Shown piece after piece: positions 27,607 to 35,896 of a DNA stretch of 43,613 nucleotides. Under the pieces are notes generated by a model. That model made no database searches, was not told where the DNA came from, and was given only the letters and a program-made list of their open reading frames with translations. A program made the position numbers and the translations under genes. The stretch lies in the NCBI GenBank assembly GCA_966185765.1, contig CBIFVZ010000025.1, positions 1 through 43,613 on the forward strand, in the 5' to 3' direction. Within the stretch, counting starts at the first letter, position 1. Each line of letters opens with the position of its first letter. The DNA comes from CBIFVZ01 sp966185765 (lineage in GTDB: Bacteria > Pseudomonadota > Gammaproteobacteria > Enterobacterales > Enterobacteriaceae).

Positions 27607-27918
27607 GCCTGAGACCTGTGACAAATCCTATTCCCGAAAAAAAACTTGCTTCATAAATGCTGCAATCTTGTGCTGGAATTGTTTATTCGACCAGGAATTG
27701 TCGCTATTCCAAAAGGTGGTTTACTTTACGTTAATGATTGGAGCGATCTATTATTTCACATTCCTCACCATCCACAGATATATATCCGATTTTTATCGAT
27801 TTTCGCCCGCAGCTTTAGTTAATCATGTCGCATTCTTTATTTTTTGCAGATCAATCGATCGTTTTTTATCAATCAATCCCCCATCCATTTTTATTTCCTC
27901 CCTGACAGAAAACAATCC
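27607..27918 (+). repeat. Fimbrial leader repeat, copy 1
   Basis: First of three diverged direct copies (others at 30287 and 32241) of an AT-rich non-coding block of about 313 bp. All begin CCTGA..CCTGTGACAAATCC or similar and share CTTGCTTCAT, AATTGTTT.TT, CCAGGAATT and ATCGATCGTTTT-like segments. GATC sites lie at 27745 and 27857, 112 bp apart, with another at 27849. The copies align almost without gaps. It heads the minor-minor-adhesin unit. Position and AT-richness suggest a promoter or regulatory leader; no sigma-70 promoter could be assigned with confidence. Confidence 0.85.
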
Positions 27919-27929
27919 ACAGACGCAGC

Positions 27930-28089
27930 TAATGTCGTTGCCTGTACGCTTATTGGTATTTGCGCAACGCTGCCGTTTGTCTGCTACGTACAACGATAAG
28001 AAGAGGAAAACATCCAGATACACTATGTCAGGAGCTGAACAGTTATGAAACATTGCAGGGGCAACATCTGTAAGGCTGAAAAACCGCAA
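27930..28089 (+). pseudogene. Scar of a deleted regulator-chaperone pair
   Basis: Bases 27930-28048 resemble the last part of the LuxR-like regulator gene at 38438: one frame reads MSLPVRLLVFAQRC and ends SGAEQL at a TGA, against VSLLIRFRLLFLLN and SGAQQL there. The ATG at 28045 overlaps that TGA exactly as the chaperone start overlaps the regulator stop at 39112. Only MKH remains of the chaperone start; it is joined directly to GNICKAEKPQ, which matches the chaperone tail GNTCKAEKPQ. Nearly all of the chaperone gene has thus been removed. Confidence 0.75.
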
Positions 28090-28614
28090 AATTACCGGCG
28101 GTGGTTCATGGCCTTTCTGGTGAGATGGATGCGGCGAATAACCGGACTCAGCCTTCTGATCTCGTCCTCCCTTTGTCATGCTGCTGAGGAGGGGGATATC
28201 ACCATTATCACTGTTACGGGTACTTTCATTGATGCACCCGAATGCGTGGTTAACGCAGGCGGCAGTGTTAACGTGGACTTTGGAGACAACGTGTTAATCA
28301 ACCGGATTAATAGTGGGAATTACCATCAGAAGATTGTCTTTTCGCTCGACTGTGAATCCCTGGCACAGAACGGGCTAACGCTTGCTATCAACGGGGCACA
28401 AGCAGGTTTCGGTGACGGGCTACTCCAGACCAGTGAAAAGGGTCTGGGAATACAGTTGTACAGTGGCTCTCAACGTATTGCGGTCGGGGAAAAGATGCCC
28501 TTCAACTACCCGGTCCTGCCGGTTCTTTCTGCCTCTCTCGTCAGGGATAGCGCTTCAATCCTGGCCGCCGGGGAATTTACCGGCGTCGGTACAATGGTGG
28601 TGTCGTACCAGTAA
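28045..28614 (+). CDS. Minor fimbrial subunit (adhesin unit 1, first)
   Basis: A 189-residue chaperone-usher pilin. The mature part carries the N-terminal exchange strand (EGDITIITVTGTFIDAPECV), a pilin cysteine pair and the C-terminal beta-strand ending VVSYQ. It is a paralogue of the minor subunit at 39914 (shared DITGTL-type start, VDFG, GLGI.LY.G). As annotated it begins at the ATG inherited from a deleted chaperone, giving an unusually long basic leader (about 33 residues) before the hydrophobic core. A start at 28108 (MAFLVRWMRR) would give a normal signal peptide of about 25 residues and is a fair alternative. It probably acts as an adaptor below the adhesin encoded two genes downstream, and needs a chaperone and usher from the main operon. 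Confidence 0.8.
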   Translation: MKHCRGNICKAEKPQNYRRWFMAFLVRWMRRITGLSLLISSSLCHAAEEGDITIITVTGTFIDAPECVVNAGGSVNVDFGDNVLINRINSGNYHQKIVFSLDCESLAQNGLTLAINGAQAGFGDGLLQTSEKGLGIQLYSGSQRIAVGEKMPFNYPVLPVLSASLVRDSASILAAGEFTGVGTMVVSYQ

Positions 28615-28668
28615 GCCGCGCCGCTGTGCTGGCTACGAATGTAAGTAACAAGTCATGAATATATTAAT

Positions 28669-29172
28669 ATGAAGAGAATACAAAATGTTGTTCTACTGCT
28701 GACAACGCTCGGTCTGGCCAGTCAGGCAACCTCTGCTGATACGGAAGTCAACTTCCGCGGCACTCTGGTCGAGACGCTGCCGTGCATACTCAACAATGGC
28801 ACCACGTTAAACATCAGTTTCGGGAATCAGATAGGAATAAAAAAGGTCGCCACGGGGATTTACCGCCAGCCAGTGGAACTGGGAACGCTGGAATGTGAAA
28901 GTGAGACGGGAACAGAGTGGCAATTAATGCTGAGCTGGACGGGTAGCCCCGCAGAATTTGATGCGGACAATGCCACGGTAGTGACGGCAGAGCAGGAGGC
29001 CCTGGGCATAAAGCTTTATATGAACAGCGAGCCGCTGAAGCTCAACACGCGAATAAACCTCAAGGGAATGAAGCTGCCAGAACTTGAGGCGGTACTGGTG
29101 CACAATGAGGAAATTGAACTGACTAACGGTACGTTTTCAGCAAAAGGAACCTTAAGAGCTGAGTACCAGTAA
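28669..29172 (+). CDS. Minor fimbrial subunit (adhesin unit 1, second)
   Basis: A 167-residue pilin with a signal peptide (residues 1-22, ending ATSA) and a type 1/P-like fold: exchange strand TEVNFRGTLVETLPCI, the paired cysteine in LECESE, and the C-terminal RAEYQ. It is a close paralogue of the subunit at 40451; both share SPA.FD.DNATVVTA, LGIKL/LGVKL and a C-terminal KGTLRAEYQ-like end. It lies 54 bases after the first minor subunit and 17 bases before the adhesin, so the three form one unit. A role as an adaptor between rod and adhesin is inferred from order and similarity to MR/P-type operons. No strong ribosome site is visible. Confidence 0.82.
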   Translation: MKRIQNVVLLLTTLGLASQATSADTEVNFRGTLVETLPCILNNGTTLNISFGNQIGIKKVATGIYRQPVELGTLECESETGTEWQLMLSWTGSPAEFDADNATVVTAEQEALGIKLYMNSEPLKLNTRINLKGMKLPELEAVLVHNEEIELTNGTFSAKGTLRAEYQ

Positions 29173-29189
29173 AATAAAACCATTTTTTT

Positions 29190-30101
29190 ATGAAGTTTGT
29201 GGGTCTATCAAACATGATGTTGTGGAAAATGAAATATGTGGTCGTCTTTCTTGTTACCATCCTGTCAGGTAATGTCTTTGCGCAAACCTTCTCAACAATA
29301 AATCTCCCACAGCTAACCTCCTATTCGCGAGGGGAGCCAGAAAGTGATGGCGGCGGCAACGTATATCGTACGTGGACTTTTTCTGTCAAAAACATACCCG
29401 TCACTATACCCGATAGTGAATTAGATTCCCTCTGTGAATCTTCTGCTTGCCGTTTGACAATGCTTGTTCCAAGCTCAACCAATACCGGACAACTCGATCG
29501 TGCATTTAGTCTGACATCTGCGTATATTTCCCGCGGTCAATCCATTCGAACATTACTTAAAAAAGGATTATCATCAGGCTCCATAAAAATCATAAATGAA
29601 GGTATTAATGGTTATATTCCCAGAGAAGGATGTGGATGGACTCAAATTGATGACTTTGGACGTGAATATCCGGGCTACTCCTATAGTGAGGCAGAATATA
29701 AAGCAAGAGCGCTTCCATTGCCGAAATTACAGGAGGCATTATCCGGCTGTGTTATAACTTCACCAAACCACGAATACTGCGCAATGGATACAGCCTCTCT
29801 TAATTTTGATTTCGGCACAATCATTCAATCACACTGGAATACCGCTCCCTCGCAGTTTAAAAAAGCAAATGTTTATTGCACTAGCGATGTAAAATATAAA
29901 ATAAGAAGCATCCCCACAACGCTCATTCTTAATAATGGTGGTTCAGTGGACGTATTTATCGATAATAAACCAAGCGAAGAAATGTTATTCAATGGTGAAG
30001 CAGGGATAAATCAACATGAAATAAAAGTCTCATTATCTTCTCAACCTAAGATGAGTGGTAGTTTTTCAGGCGGTGGCGCGTTAGTTGTTACTTATCCCTG
30101 A
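29190..30101 (+). CDS. Tip adhesin, MrpH-like two-domain type (unit 1)
   Basis: A 303-residue exported protein with signal peptide (…TILSGNVFA) followed by QTFSTINLPQ. It has an N-terminal lectin-like part (residues about 32-205) with two cysteine pairs and a C-terminal pilin domain (from YCAMDTASLNFDFGTI) ending GGALVVTYP. This two-part layout, length and position after two minor pilins are those of MrpH-like tip adhesins of Proteus MR/P-type fimbriae. The pilin domain resembles those at 30959 and 41208, while the N-terminal parts differ, which suggests distinct receptors. Base composition is AT-rich compared with the usher gene. Starts at 29214 or 29229 (MKYVVVFLV) are also possible. Confidence 0.75.
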   Translation: MKFVGLSNMMLWKMKYVVVFLVTILSGNVFAQTFSTINLPQLTSYSRGEPESDGGGNVYRTWTFSVKNIPVTIPDSELDSLCESSACRLTMLVPSSTNTGQLDRAFSLTSAYISRGQSIRTLLKKGLSSGSIKIINEGINGYIPREGCGWTQIDDFGREYPGYSYSEAEYKARALPLPKLQEALSGCVITSPNHEYCAMDTASLNFDFGTIIQSHWNTAPSQFKKANVYCTSDVKYKIRSIPTTLILNNGGSVDVFIDNKPSEEMLFNGEAGINQHEIKVSLSSQPKMSGSFSGGGALVVTYP

Positions 30102-30286
30102 GGCCCGCCACACTCTTTGCCAGGGCTTTTGAACGGTAGTGACCGACCTGGTGGTTACCAGACTCAATAATAAAACAGCTCATCTCCATACGACAGTCCC
30201 CATTGGCATAGCCCATTCCTGTGACGCCGCCGGGATTGCCAGCCACCGGGTCGTCTGTGGGAAACACCTTACGTTTCTTAATGGCG
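30102..30286 (-). other. Spacer with unrecognised minus-strand open frame
   Basis: On the minus strand one frame is open across the whole spacer and into the repeat. It reads VFPTDDPVAGNPGGVTGMGY, then ANGDCRMEMSCFIIESGNHQ and ends in a stop inside the adhesin gene end. It lacks a good start. It may be a remnant of a gene displaced when the cassettes formed. I do not recognise it. Confidence 0.3.
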
Positions 30287-30600
30287 ACCTGAAAGCTGTG
30301 ACAAATCCCACTCCCGAAAAAAGACTTGCTTCATCAATGCTGCAATGTTGTGCTGGAATTGTTTATTTGACCAGGAATTGTCGCTATTGCGCAAGCTGGT
30401 TTAATTTATGTTGACGATCGCATCGATCTATTATTTTACATTTCACATCATAAATAGATAAATACACCACCTTGACCATAAAATAAACAAACAATCAGTT
30501 CATTATATCGAAAAGATTATCCACTGTAGATTAATCGATCGTTTTCCTCCAATGCGTTCCCATTCTGTTTTTATTTAACATCTCGCAGAAAATAATTCTG
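30287..30600 (+). repeat. Fimbrial leader repeat, copy 2
   Basis: Second copy of the ~313-bp leader, offset 2680 bp from copy 1 with no net gap between the two GATC sites. GATC sites are at 30416, 30425 and 30537; the last two are the 112-bp pair. It precedes the frameshifted adhesin gene by about 70 bases. The first half is by eye clearly more conserved between copies 1 and 2 than the second half. Confidence 0.85.
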
Positions 30601-30669
30601 AGGTAAAGAAAGACGCTGAGTCTGGAATCAGACAGTAGATTATGCAGACACGTTTGCTGGAGGAAATAA

Positions 30670-31615
30670 ATGAAAAGAAGAATAGTTGAAAGGTGCAGAT
30701 TACCGAAGCTCACCGCGATCGGTTATTTCATCGCTTTAATTTCAGGCATGATTTCGGCAGACGTTAAAGCCTATCTGCTGTCATGGAGAAGTGTGGATAC
30801 CGTGACGGGAACATGGGACACTGATGCATCGCCACCCAGATGGAAAAATGTAAGATATACGCTTGTAAATACCCCACTGGAAATCCCATACGAAAGCACC
30901 GACGTGATTAATCAAACAATATTACCCCATGCGGATTCACGGCATTATATTGCAATAGGTGTGTGGCCTTTATGAGGGGACGGATGCTCCTGGTTATGAG
31001 GATTACAGGGTTTGTGACGTGGGGGTGCACCAGTATAACATCGGACCGGCAGCAACAATAGGCGAACTCGAAAGTCGGATAAATCGTGTGCCTGTGAGCA
31101 ATTCGTTTATTAACTCCTGGGGATTGCGTGGTCGCCGCCCATGTCTGGAGATGTACATTGTGGCAATAAGAATATCGAATATCGGTGATGGTGTCCTCAC
31201 TGGCGGAACGCCTCCGTCCGATTTCCTGCGTCACTCCTATAAACCTGGTGGCGCACCTCTCTGTGTAAAACTTCCCCCACCAGAAGAATCCTGCTCATTT
31301 ATGTCGCCAACGGTCACGCTGGACTATGGTGACATATCATTAGCACAAGCAAACGGTAGTACAGCAAGCGCGCCAGTCTCCATTCAGTGCTCCGCTGCGA
31401 TGAAATATATTATCAAGTCTACAACGGGTGATTCGGTACCTCTGTCAAACGGCATGTCTGCCATGTTGGGCTGGAAAGAATATACGAACTGGGGTGCTGA
31501 AATGGAGGGGGAAGCGGGTATAAACCATTACACCCTGACAAGTGAGCTGCGTGGCACGCCGACAAAATCAGGCGCGTTTAATGGCTCAACGGTATTAACG
31601 ATATATTACCCATAG
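30670..31615 (+). pseudogene. Tip adhesin gene broken by a frameshift (unit 2)
   Basis: Two overlapping frames make one adhesin. The first (30670-30975) has a signal-like start and the N-terminal part ending HYIAIGVWPL; the second (30959-31615) continues with CGLYEGTDAPGY and ends with a pilin domain (CSFMSPTVTLDYGDISLAQA… TVLTIYYP). Joined, they give about 314 residues, the size of the other two adhesins here. The break is at a GTGTGT tract (about 30959-30964), where loss of one GT unit or gain of one base restores one frame. GGAGG 8 bases before ATG 30670 is a good ribosome site. It may be a dead gene, a phase-variable gene or a sequencing error. Confidence 0.72.
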
Positions 31616-32240
31616 CCATGACGCCGGGCATGATGATAAACCCCTTGCCGCTGCGTGCCATTTATTCACTGATGCCAATACGTGCTGGCAGTTATCACGC
31701 CCGTTAGTAGTATTTTGCCCAGGATTACCGGATTGGATGAAAACCAATCCAAATATCGCGCTAACGGGCCGATGATATCAACGTATTACTGGCATATTTC
31801 GGCCGGCTAATGCAACCTGCTGCCCCAGGTATACCTTTCCTCTCAACGCCCGACTCCGTCGGCGCACTGCGGTAGAGAACAATCGGCCCCAGTCGCCAGA
31901 AACTCACGGTAAAATCATCGATAACACTCCTCAGACGCACTAAACGACCTTCCAGTGACGGGTCGTGCATGTTGTCCATCGACCAGCATTCATTACTTAA
32001 CGGTTAACGTTTCGGACTCTCACCGCCTCCCGGCCCCGCTTTCTTTGACATGATGGTTTCCTCAATGATTTTGGTCCTGGGCTGCGCTTTGGCACAGCGC
32101 TTTGTATGCCGAATGTTCATTCTGGCACAGCCCCTCGGTAGCCCGGATTGACGGCAGGCTGGAAGCGCTCTTATGGCTACGCCGGGGAAACAGTGACTAC
32201 TCATTAACGTCTCCCTGAAATGCCGGTCAATCCGGCTTGC
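31616..32240. other. Spacer between adhesin unit 2 and main operon, gene remnants
   Basis: No convincing gene is present over about 625 bases. An inverted repeat (GCCCGTTAG at 31699-31707, CTAACGGGC at 31761-31769) encloses a smaller hairpin GGATTGG/CCAATCC (about 31730-31750). On the minus strand, 32140-32004 ends in MSKKAGPGGGESPKR and a stop, followed after a short gap by a frame with HDPSLEGRLVRLRSVIDDF (31979-31761). These two may once have been parts of one locus, but I do not recognise the protein. Confidence 0.4.
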
Positions 32241-32553
32241 GCCTGAAGGCTGTGACAAATCCTACTCCCGAAAAAAAACTTGCTTCATAATTGTTGCCGC
32301 CCTGTACTGAAATTGTTTTTTCACCAGGAATTTTCCCCCTTAATGAAAATGGTTTACTTTATGTTTATAAATATAGCGACCTGTTATTTTACATTTTTGA
32401 TCACAATCAGATATACATCCCTGAATTGAGCAAAAAAAACCAGTCAAATAGATTTTTATATCGCCCCAGCCATCTTTCATAGATTAATTGATCGTTTTCA
32501 ATCAGTTACAGCTTGCCTTGTTTTTATTTAACACCTGTCAGTAAATAATTCTG
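32241..32553 (+). repeat. Fimbrial leader repeat, copy 3
   Basis: Third copy of the leader, about 4633 bp from copy 1. It lies 150 bases upstream of the major pilin gene. The GATC proximal to the gene is kept (32490), but the distal site of the 112-bp pair is GACC (32378), so it could not be methylated by Dam. Another GATC is at 32399. If the sites matter, this copy should behave differently from the other two. Confidence 0.83.
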
Positions 32554-32584
32554 AAACGCAGCGTAAGGTGTGAAGATGATAATG

Positions 32585-32616
32585 TTTAAGAAAACTATTT
32601 TTGTGATTTTCTTAAA
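32585..32616 (+). promoter_or_regulatory. Perfect 10-bp inverted repeat upstream of major pilin
   Basis: TTTAAGAAAA (32585-32594) and TTTTCTTAAA (32607-32616) flank a 12-base spacer, 88 bases before the major pilin ATG. It could be an operator for a dimeric regulator or an AT-rich hairpin in the leader RNA. It occurs only in front of the main operon, not after leader copies 1 and 2. Confidence 0.4.
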
Positions 32617-32703
32617 ATCTCCGCGCCCTTTCTCTGTGTCAATTTAAATTTGTCAACGCTTTTAATTTTTTACACGTCATATTAATAACAGGATCTACTT
32701 GTA

Positions 32704-33285
32704 ATGAAACTTAATGTAATTGCGTCTGCGTTTATTATGTCCCTGGGCCTGGCAACAACATCTGTTAATGCCGCAGACGCTGGAGCTGGCACTATTACGT
32801 TTACCGGGGCCATCGTTGACGCCCCATGCTCCATCAACCCGGACTCTTCCGATCAAGAAGTAGATCTGGGCCAGGTGGCGCTTTCCCAGTTAGCGGATAA
32901 CGGCGTGTCCAAACCGCAGTCCTTTAAAATCAATCTGGAAAACTGTGCTTATCTTGACGACAAAGGCACCGGTGGTAGTAATGGTGGCGATGATAATGAA
33001 AGCCGCGCCCTGGTTGCACCGAGCGTGAAAGTACAGTTCGGAGGCTCAAAGGCGGTTGCAGATAATGATACCTGGTTTGGTATTACCGGTACCGCCAGCG
33101 GCGCAGGCGTGGTTATCACTGATGCCGCCGGGACGCCAATTCCGGTAGGCGGCTCCAGCGCCGTCCGTGAGCTGCTTGAAGGTAATAATACCCTGGGCTT
33201 CTCTGCCTACCTGCAGGGTCTGGGTAACGAGATTACTATCGGTGAATTCGAGGCGGTCACTGATTTCGCGCTGAGCTACGAATAA
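32704..33285 (+). CDS. Major fimbrial subunit (pilin)
   Basis: A 193-residue type 1-like pilin with a signal peptide (residues 1-23, ending SVNA). The mature protein has the exchange strand GTITFTGAIVDAPCSI, the disulfide cysteines in APCSI and LENCAY, the internal IPVGGSSAVRELLEGNNTLG segment and the C-terminal FALSYE with the penultimate Tyr. It is first in the main operon, is the only subunit of this class, and is followed by a hairpin before the usher gene, all of which mark it as the rod subunit. The Gly/Asn/Asp-rich loop near residue 90-100 (GTGGSNGGDDNE) is unusually flexible and probably surface-exposed. It is preceded by leader copy 3. Confidence 0.92.
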   Translation: MKLNVIASAFIMSLGLATTSVNAADAGAGTITFTGAIVDAPCSINPDSSDQEVDLGQVALSQLADNGVSKPQSFKINLENCAYLDDKGTGGSNGGDDNESRALVAPSVKVQFGGSKAVADNDTWFGITGTASGAGVVITDAAGTPIPVGGSSAVRELLEGNNTLGFSAYLQGLGNEITIGEFEAVTDFALSYE

Positions 33286-33300
33286 TTTCTCATAGCCCTA

Positions 33301-33324
33301 CAGCCCGGGTATTTACCCGGGCTG
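33301..33324 (+). promoter_or_regulatory. Intercistronic hairpin between pilin and usher genes
   Basis: A perfect 10-bp stem CAGCCCGGGT/ACCCGGGCTG with an ATTT loop, 16 bases after the pilin stop. There is no T run after it. In pap-like operons such a hairpin protects or partly ends the pilin message so that pilin is made in excess of usher; the same role is inferred here. Confidence 0.65.
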
Positions 33325-33376
33325 ATGTATGTCCTTTGTCTGTCTTTAAATATGTTGCTATAGAAAGAGTAATTCA

Positions 33377-35878
33377 ATGTTATTCCGGCGCAGCAAAATC
33401 GGCGTATTTGTTTTTCTCGCACTTATGGAATGCATGCATTCCTCCCATGCCATAGAATTTAATACTGAAATACTTGCAGCCGAAGATCGTGATAATATTG
33501 ATTTAAGCCGTTTTGAACAGGCTGGCTATATTATGCCTGGCACGTATTTATTTTCACTACGGATGAACGAGCGGTCAGTCGCTGAACAGAACATCACGTT
33601 TAAAGAATTCCCTGCGGTTGCCGGTGGCACCGTAGAGGTGCGCCCCTGCCTGACCCGCGAGCAGGTGGCACTGCTGGGGCTTAAATCTCAGGCCCTGGAA
33701 AAGGTGACGTTTGATGATGCCGATACCTGCGCCGACTTTTCGGCGCTTGAAGGCATCACCCTGCGCGGTGACCTGGCCGAATCGGCGCTGTATATCTCTG
33801 TTCCTCAGGCCTGGCTTGAGTACCAGGACAGCACCTGGCTGCCCCCTTCCCGCTGGGAGAACGGCATCCCGGGCCTCATGCTGGATTACAACCTCAACGG
33901 CGGTATCACAAAATCAGAACACGGTAGCCAGAGCCGGAGCGCCAGCAGCAACGGAACGCTGGGGGCCAATCTCGGCGCCTGGCGTCTGCGCGGTGACTGG
34001 CAGGGCCAGTACAGCCACTCGTCGGGCCACGGGAACAGTGCCCGTCACTCCCTTACCTGGAGCCGGATTTACGCTTATCGTGCTCTGCCGACGCTGATGG
34101 CAAAACTCATGCTCGGGGAGACCTGGTTATCTTCCGATTTATTTGATTCCTGGCGCTTTACCGGCGGTGCGCTGCAAAGCGATGAAACGCAGCTGCCTCC
34201 TCGCCTCAGGGGCTATGCCCCGGAAGTGACCGGCATTGCGCGCACTAACGCCAAAGTCACCATCAGCCAGCAGGGGCGCGTGCTGTATGAAAGCACCGTC
34301 GCAGCCGGACCTTTTCGTATTCAGGAGCTGAACAGCGCGGTCAACGGTCAGCTGGACGTGCGGGTAGAGGAGCAGGACGGCAGCGTACAGACCTTTGAGG
34401 TGACCACCGCCACTGTCCCCTATCTTACCCGCCCCGGGCAGGTTCGCTACAAACTGGCCGCCGGGCGGCCTTCCGATTATACCCACCATACCGACGGGCC
34501 GTTTTTCAGCTCCGCTGAAGCCTCCTGGGGCGTCAGTAACAGCTGGTCGCTGTACGGTGGCGGCATTTTCTCGCCGGACTACCAGAGCCTGGCGCTGGGG
34601 CTGGGACGGGATTTGTTTCATTTTGGCGCACTGTCCGCAGACATCACCCAGTCCGTGGCCCGGTTGCCGGACGGCAGCCGTCCGCAGGGACGCTCTTACC
34701 GAATGAGCTACTCAAAACGCTTTGACGCCATCGACAGCAACCTGACCTTTGCTGGCTATCGCTTCTCCGAACGCGAGTTTCTGTCGATGTCGGAGTACCT
34801 GGCGGCCCGGATTAACGGCGGCGCTCAGGGAAACAGTAAGGAGCTTTATACCGTCACGGCGAGTAAAAGCTTCACCGAGGCGCGTTTCTCCACCCACCTG
34901 AGCTGGTCGCACCAGACCTACTGGGACCGGCCGCAGACCAACCACTACAGCCTGTCAGCCAGCCGCTACTTTGACGCAGGAAACCTGCACAACCTGTCGG
35001 CCACGCTGTCGGCAAGCCGCAGCGACTATAACGACCGTCAGGATAATGCCGTGTGGCTGAGCATGAGCCTGCCGCTCGGCAACGGCTCGGTAAGCTACAA
35101 CGGCAACTGGAACAACAGCCGTTTCAGCCAGACCGCAGGCTGGTATCAGCGGCTGGAAAATCGTGACAACTATCGCCTGTCGGTGGGCACCCGCAGCGGC
35201 GGCGGGGAGCCGCTGGCCACCCAGGCCAGCGGCTATTACAGCCACACCGGCGACATCTCTGATATGACCGCCAGCCTGAGCTGGCAGCAAAACAGCTACA
35301 CCAGCACCAGCCTGTCGCTCAACGGTGGTCTGACTATAACCCCCAACGGTGCCGCCCTGCACGGCGGCAGCGGCGGCGGCGCCACCCGTATGCTGGTCAG
35401 CACCGACGGCGTGCCAGGCGTACCCATTGGGCGCAACGGCAAAACCAACCGCTTCGGTATCGCCGTGGAGCCGTCGGTGGCGAGCTATTACCGCACCACG
35501 ACAGAAATTGACGTCACCCGGTTGCCGGACGATGTGGAGACCGCAGGCTCACCGGTGGCAGAAGCCGCCCTGACCGAGGGAGCCATTGGCTTTCGGCGTT
35601 TTGATGTGTTGCGAGGTGCCAAAGTGGTGGCCGTGCTGTCCCGGGCTGACGGCTCTCATCCGCCGTTTGGCGCCAGTATCCGCAACGCTAAATCTCGCGA
35701 TCTGGGAATGGTCAGCGACGGCGGGCTTGCCTGGATCTCAGGCGTCAACCCGGGCGAGTCGCTGACCGTCTCCTGGGGCGCGACCGGGAAGTGCACCATC
35801 CACCTGCCGCCGGTACTTGAGACGACGCAGCAGCTACTGCTGCCATGCACCACCACCGGTAACGAAGCTGAACAGTAA
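33377..35878 (+). CDS. Fimbrial outer-membrane usher
   Basis: An 833-residue usher with signal peptide (ending SSHA). The N-terminal chaperone-binding domain (IEFNTEILAAEDRDNIDLSRF) is followed by the 24-strand barrel with its plug (around residues 215-300, including ARTNAKVTISQQGRVLYEST) and the C-terminal domains ending in a cysteine pair (GKCTIHLPP… LLLPCTTT). Length and sequence style fit the P/MR-P (pi) clade of ushers rather than FimD. It is the only usher in the island, so it must serve all minor subunits and adhesins here. The start at 33377 has AGAAAGAG upstream. It ends 18 bases before the chaperone ATG. Confidence 0.95.
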   Translation: MLFRRSKIGVFVFLALMECMHSSHAIEFNTEILAAEDRDNIDLSRFEQAGYIMPGTYLFSLRMNERSVAEQNITFKEFPAVAGGTVEVRPCLTREQVALLGLKSQALEKVTFDDADTCADFSALEGITLRGDLAESALYISVPQAWLEYQDSTWLPPSRWENGIPGLMLDYNLNGGITKSEHGSQSRSASSNGTLGANLGAWRLRGDWQGQYSHSSGHGNSARHSLTWSRIYAYRALPTLMAKLMLGETWLSSDLFDSWRFTGGALQSDETQLPPRLRGYAPEVTGIARTNAKVTISQQGRVLYESTVAAGPFRIQELNSAVNGQLDVRVEEQDGSVQTFEVTTATVPYLTRPGQVRYKLAAGRPSDYTHHTDGPFFSSAEASWGVSNSWSLYGGGIFSPDYQSLALGLGRDLFHFGALSADITQSVARLPDGSRPQGRSYRMSYSKRFDAIDSNLTFAGYRFSEREFLSMSEYLAARINGGAQGNSKELYTVTASKSFTEARFSTHLSWSHQTYWDRPQTNHYSLSASRYFDAGNLHNLSATLSASRSDYNDRQDNAVWLSMSLPLGNGSVSYNGNWNNSRFSQTAGWYQRLENRDNYRLSVGTRSGGGEPLATQASGYYSHTGDISDMTASLSWQQNSYTSTSLSLNGGLTITPNGAALHGGSGGGATRMLVSTDGVPGVPIGRNGKTNRFGIAVEPSVASYYRTTTEIDVTRLPDDVETAGSPVAEAALTEGAIGFRRFDVLRGAKVVAVLSRADGSHPPFGASIRNAKSRDLGMVSDGGLAWISGVNPGESLTVSWGATGKCTIHLPPVLETTQQLLLPCTTTGNEAEQ

Positions 35879-35896
35879 TCCGACGGAGTGATAACC

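Noticed and set aside
27668..28048. Plus-strand frame of 126 codons before the first minor pilin
   Set aside because: It starts inside the non-coding leader repeat, whose other copies have stops in this frame, and ends in the remnant of the LuxR-like gene. It is not a gene.
31699..31769. Inverted repeat GTTAG/CTAAC as an integron attC site
   Set aside because: The core bases are in the wrong order for attC (which runs from an AAC-ending to a GTT-starting core) and no integrase is present.
32241..32703. Invertible promoter element of the fimS type before the major pilin
   Set aside because: No pair of short inverted repeats about 300 bp apart was found, and there is no FimB/FimE-like recombinase gene in the window. 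The leader copies are direct, not inverted, repeats.
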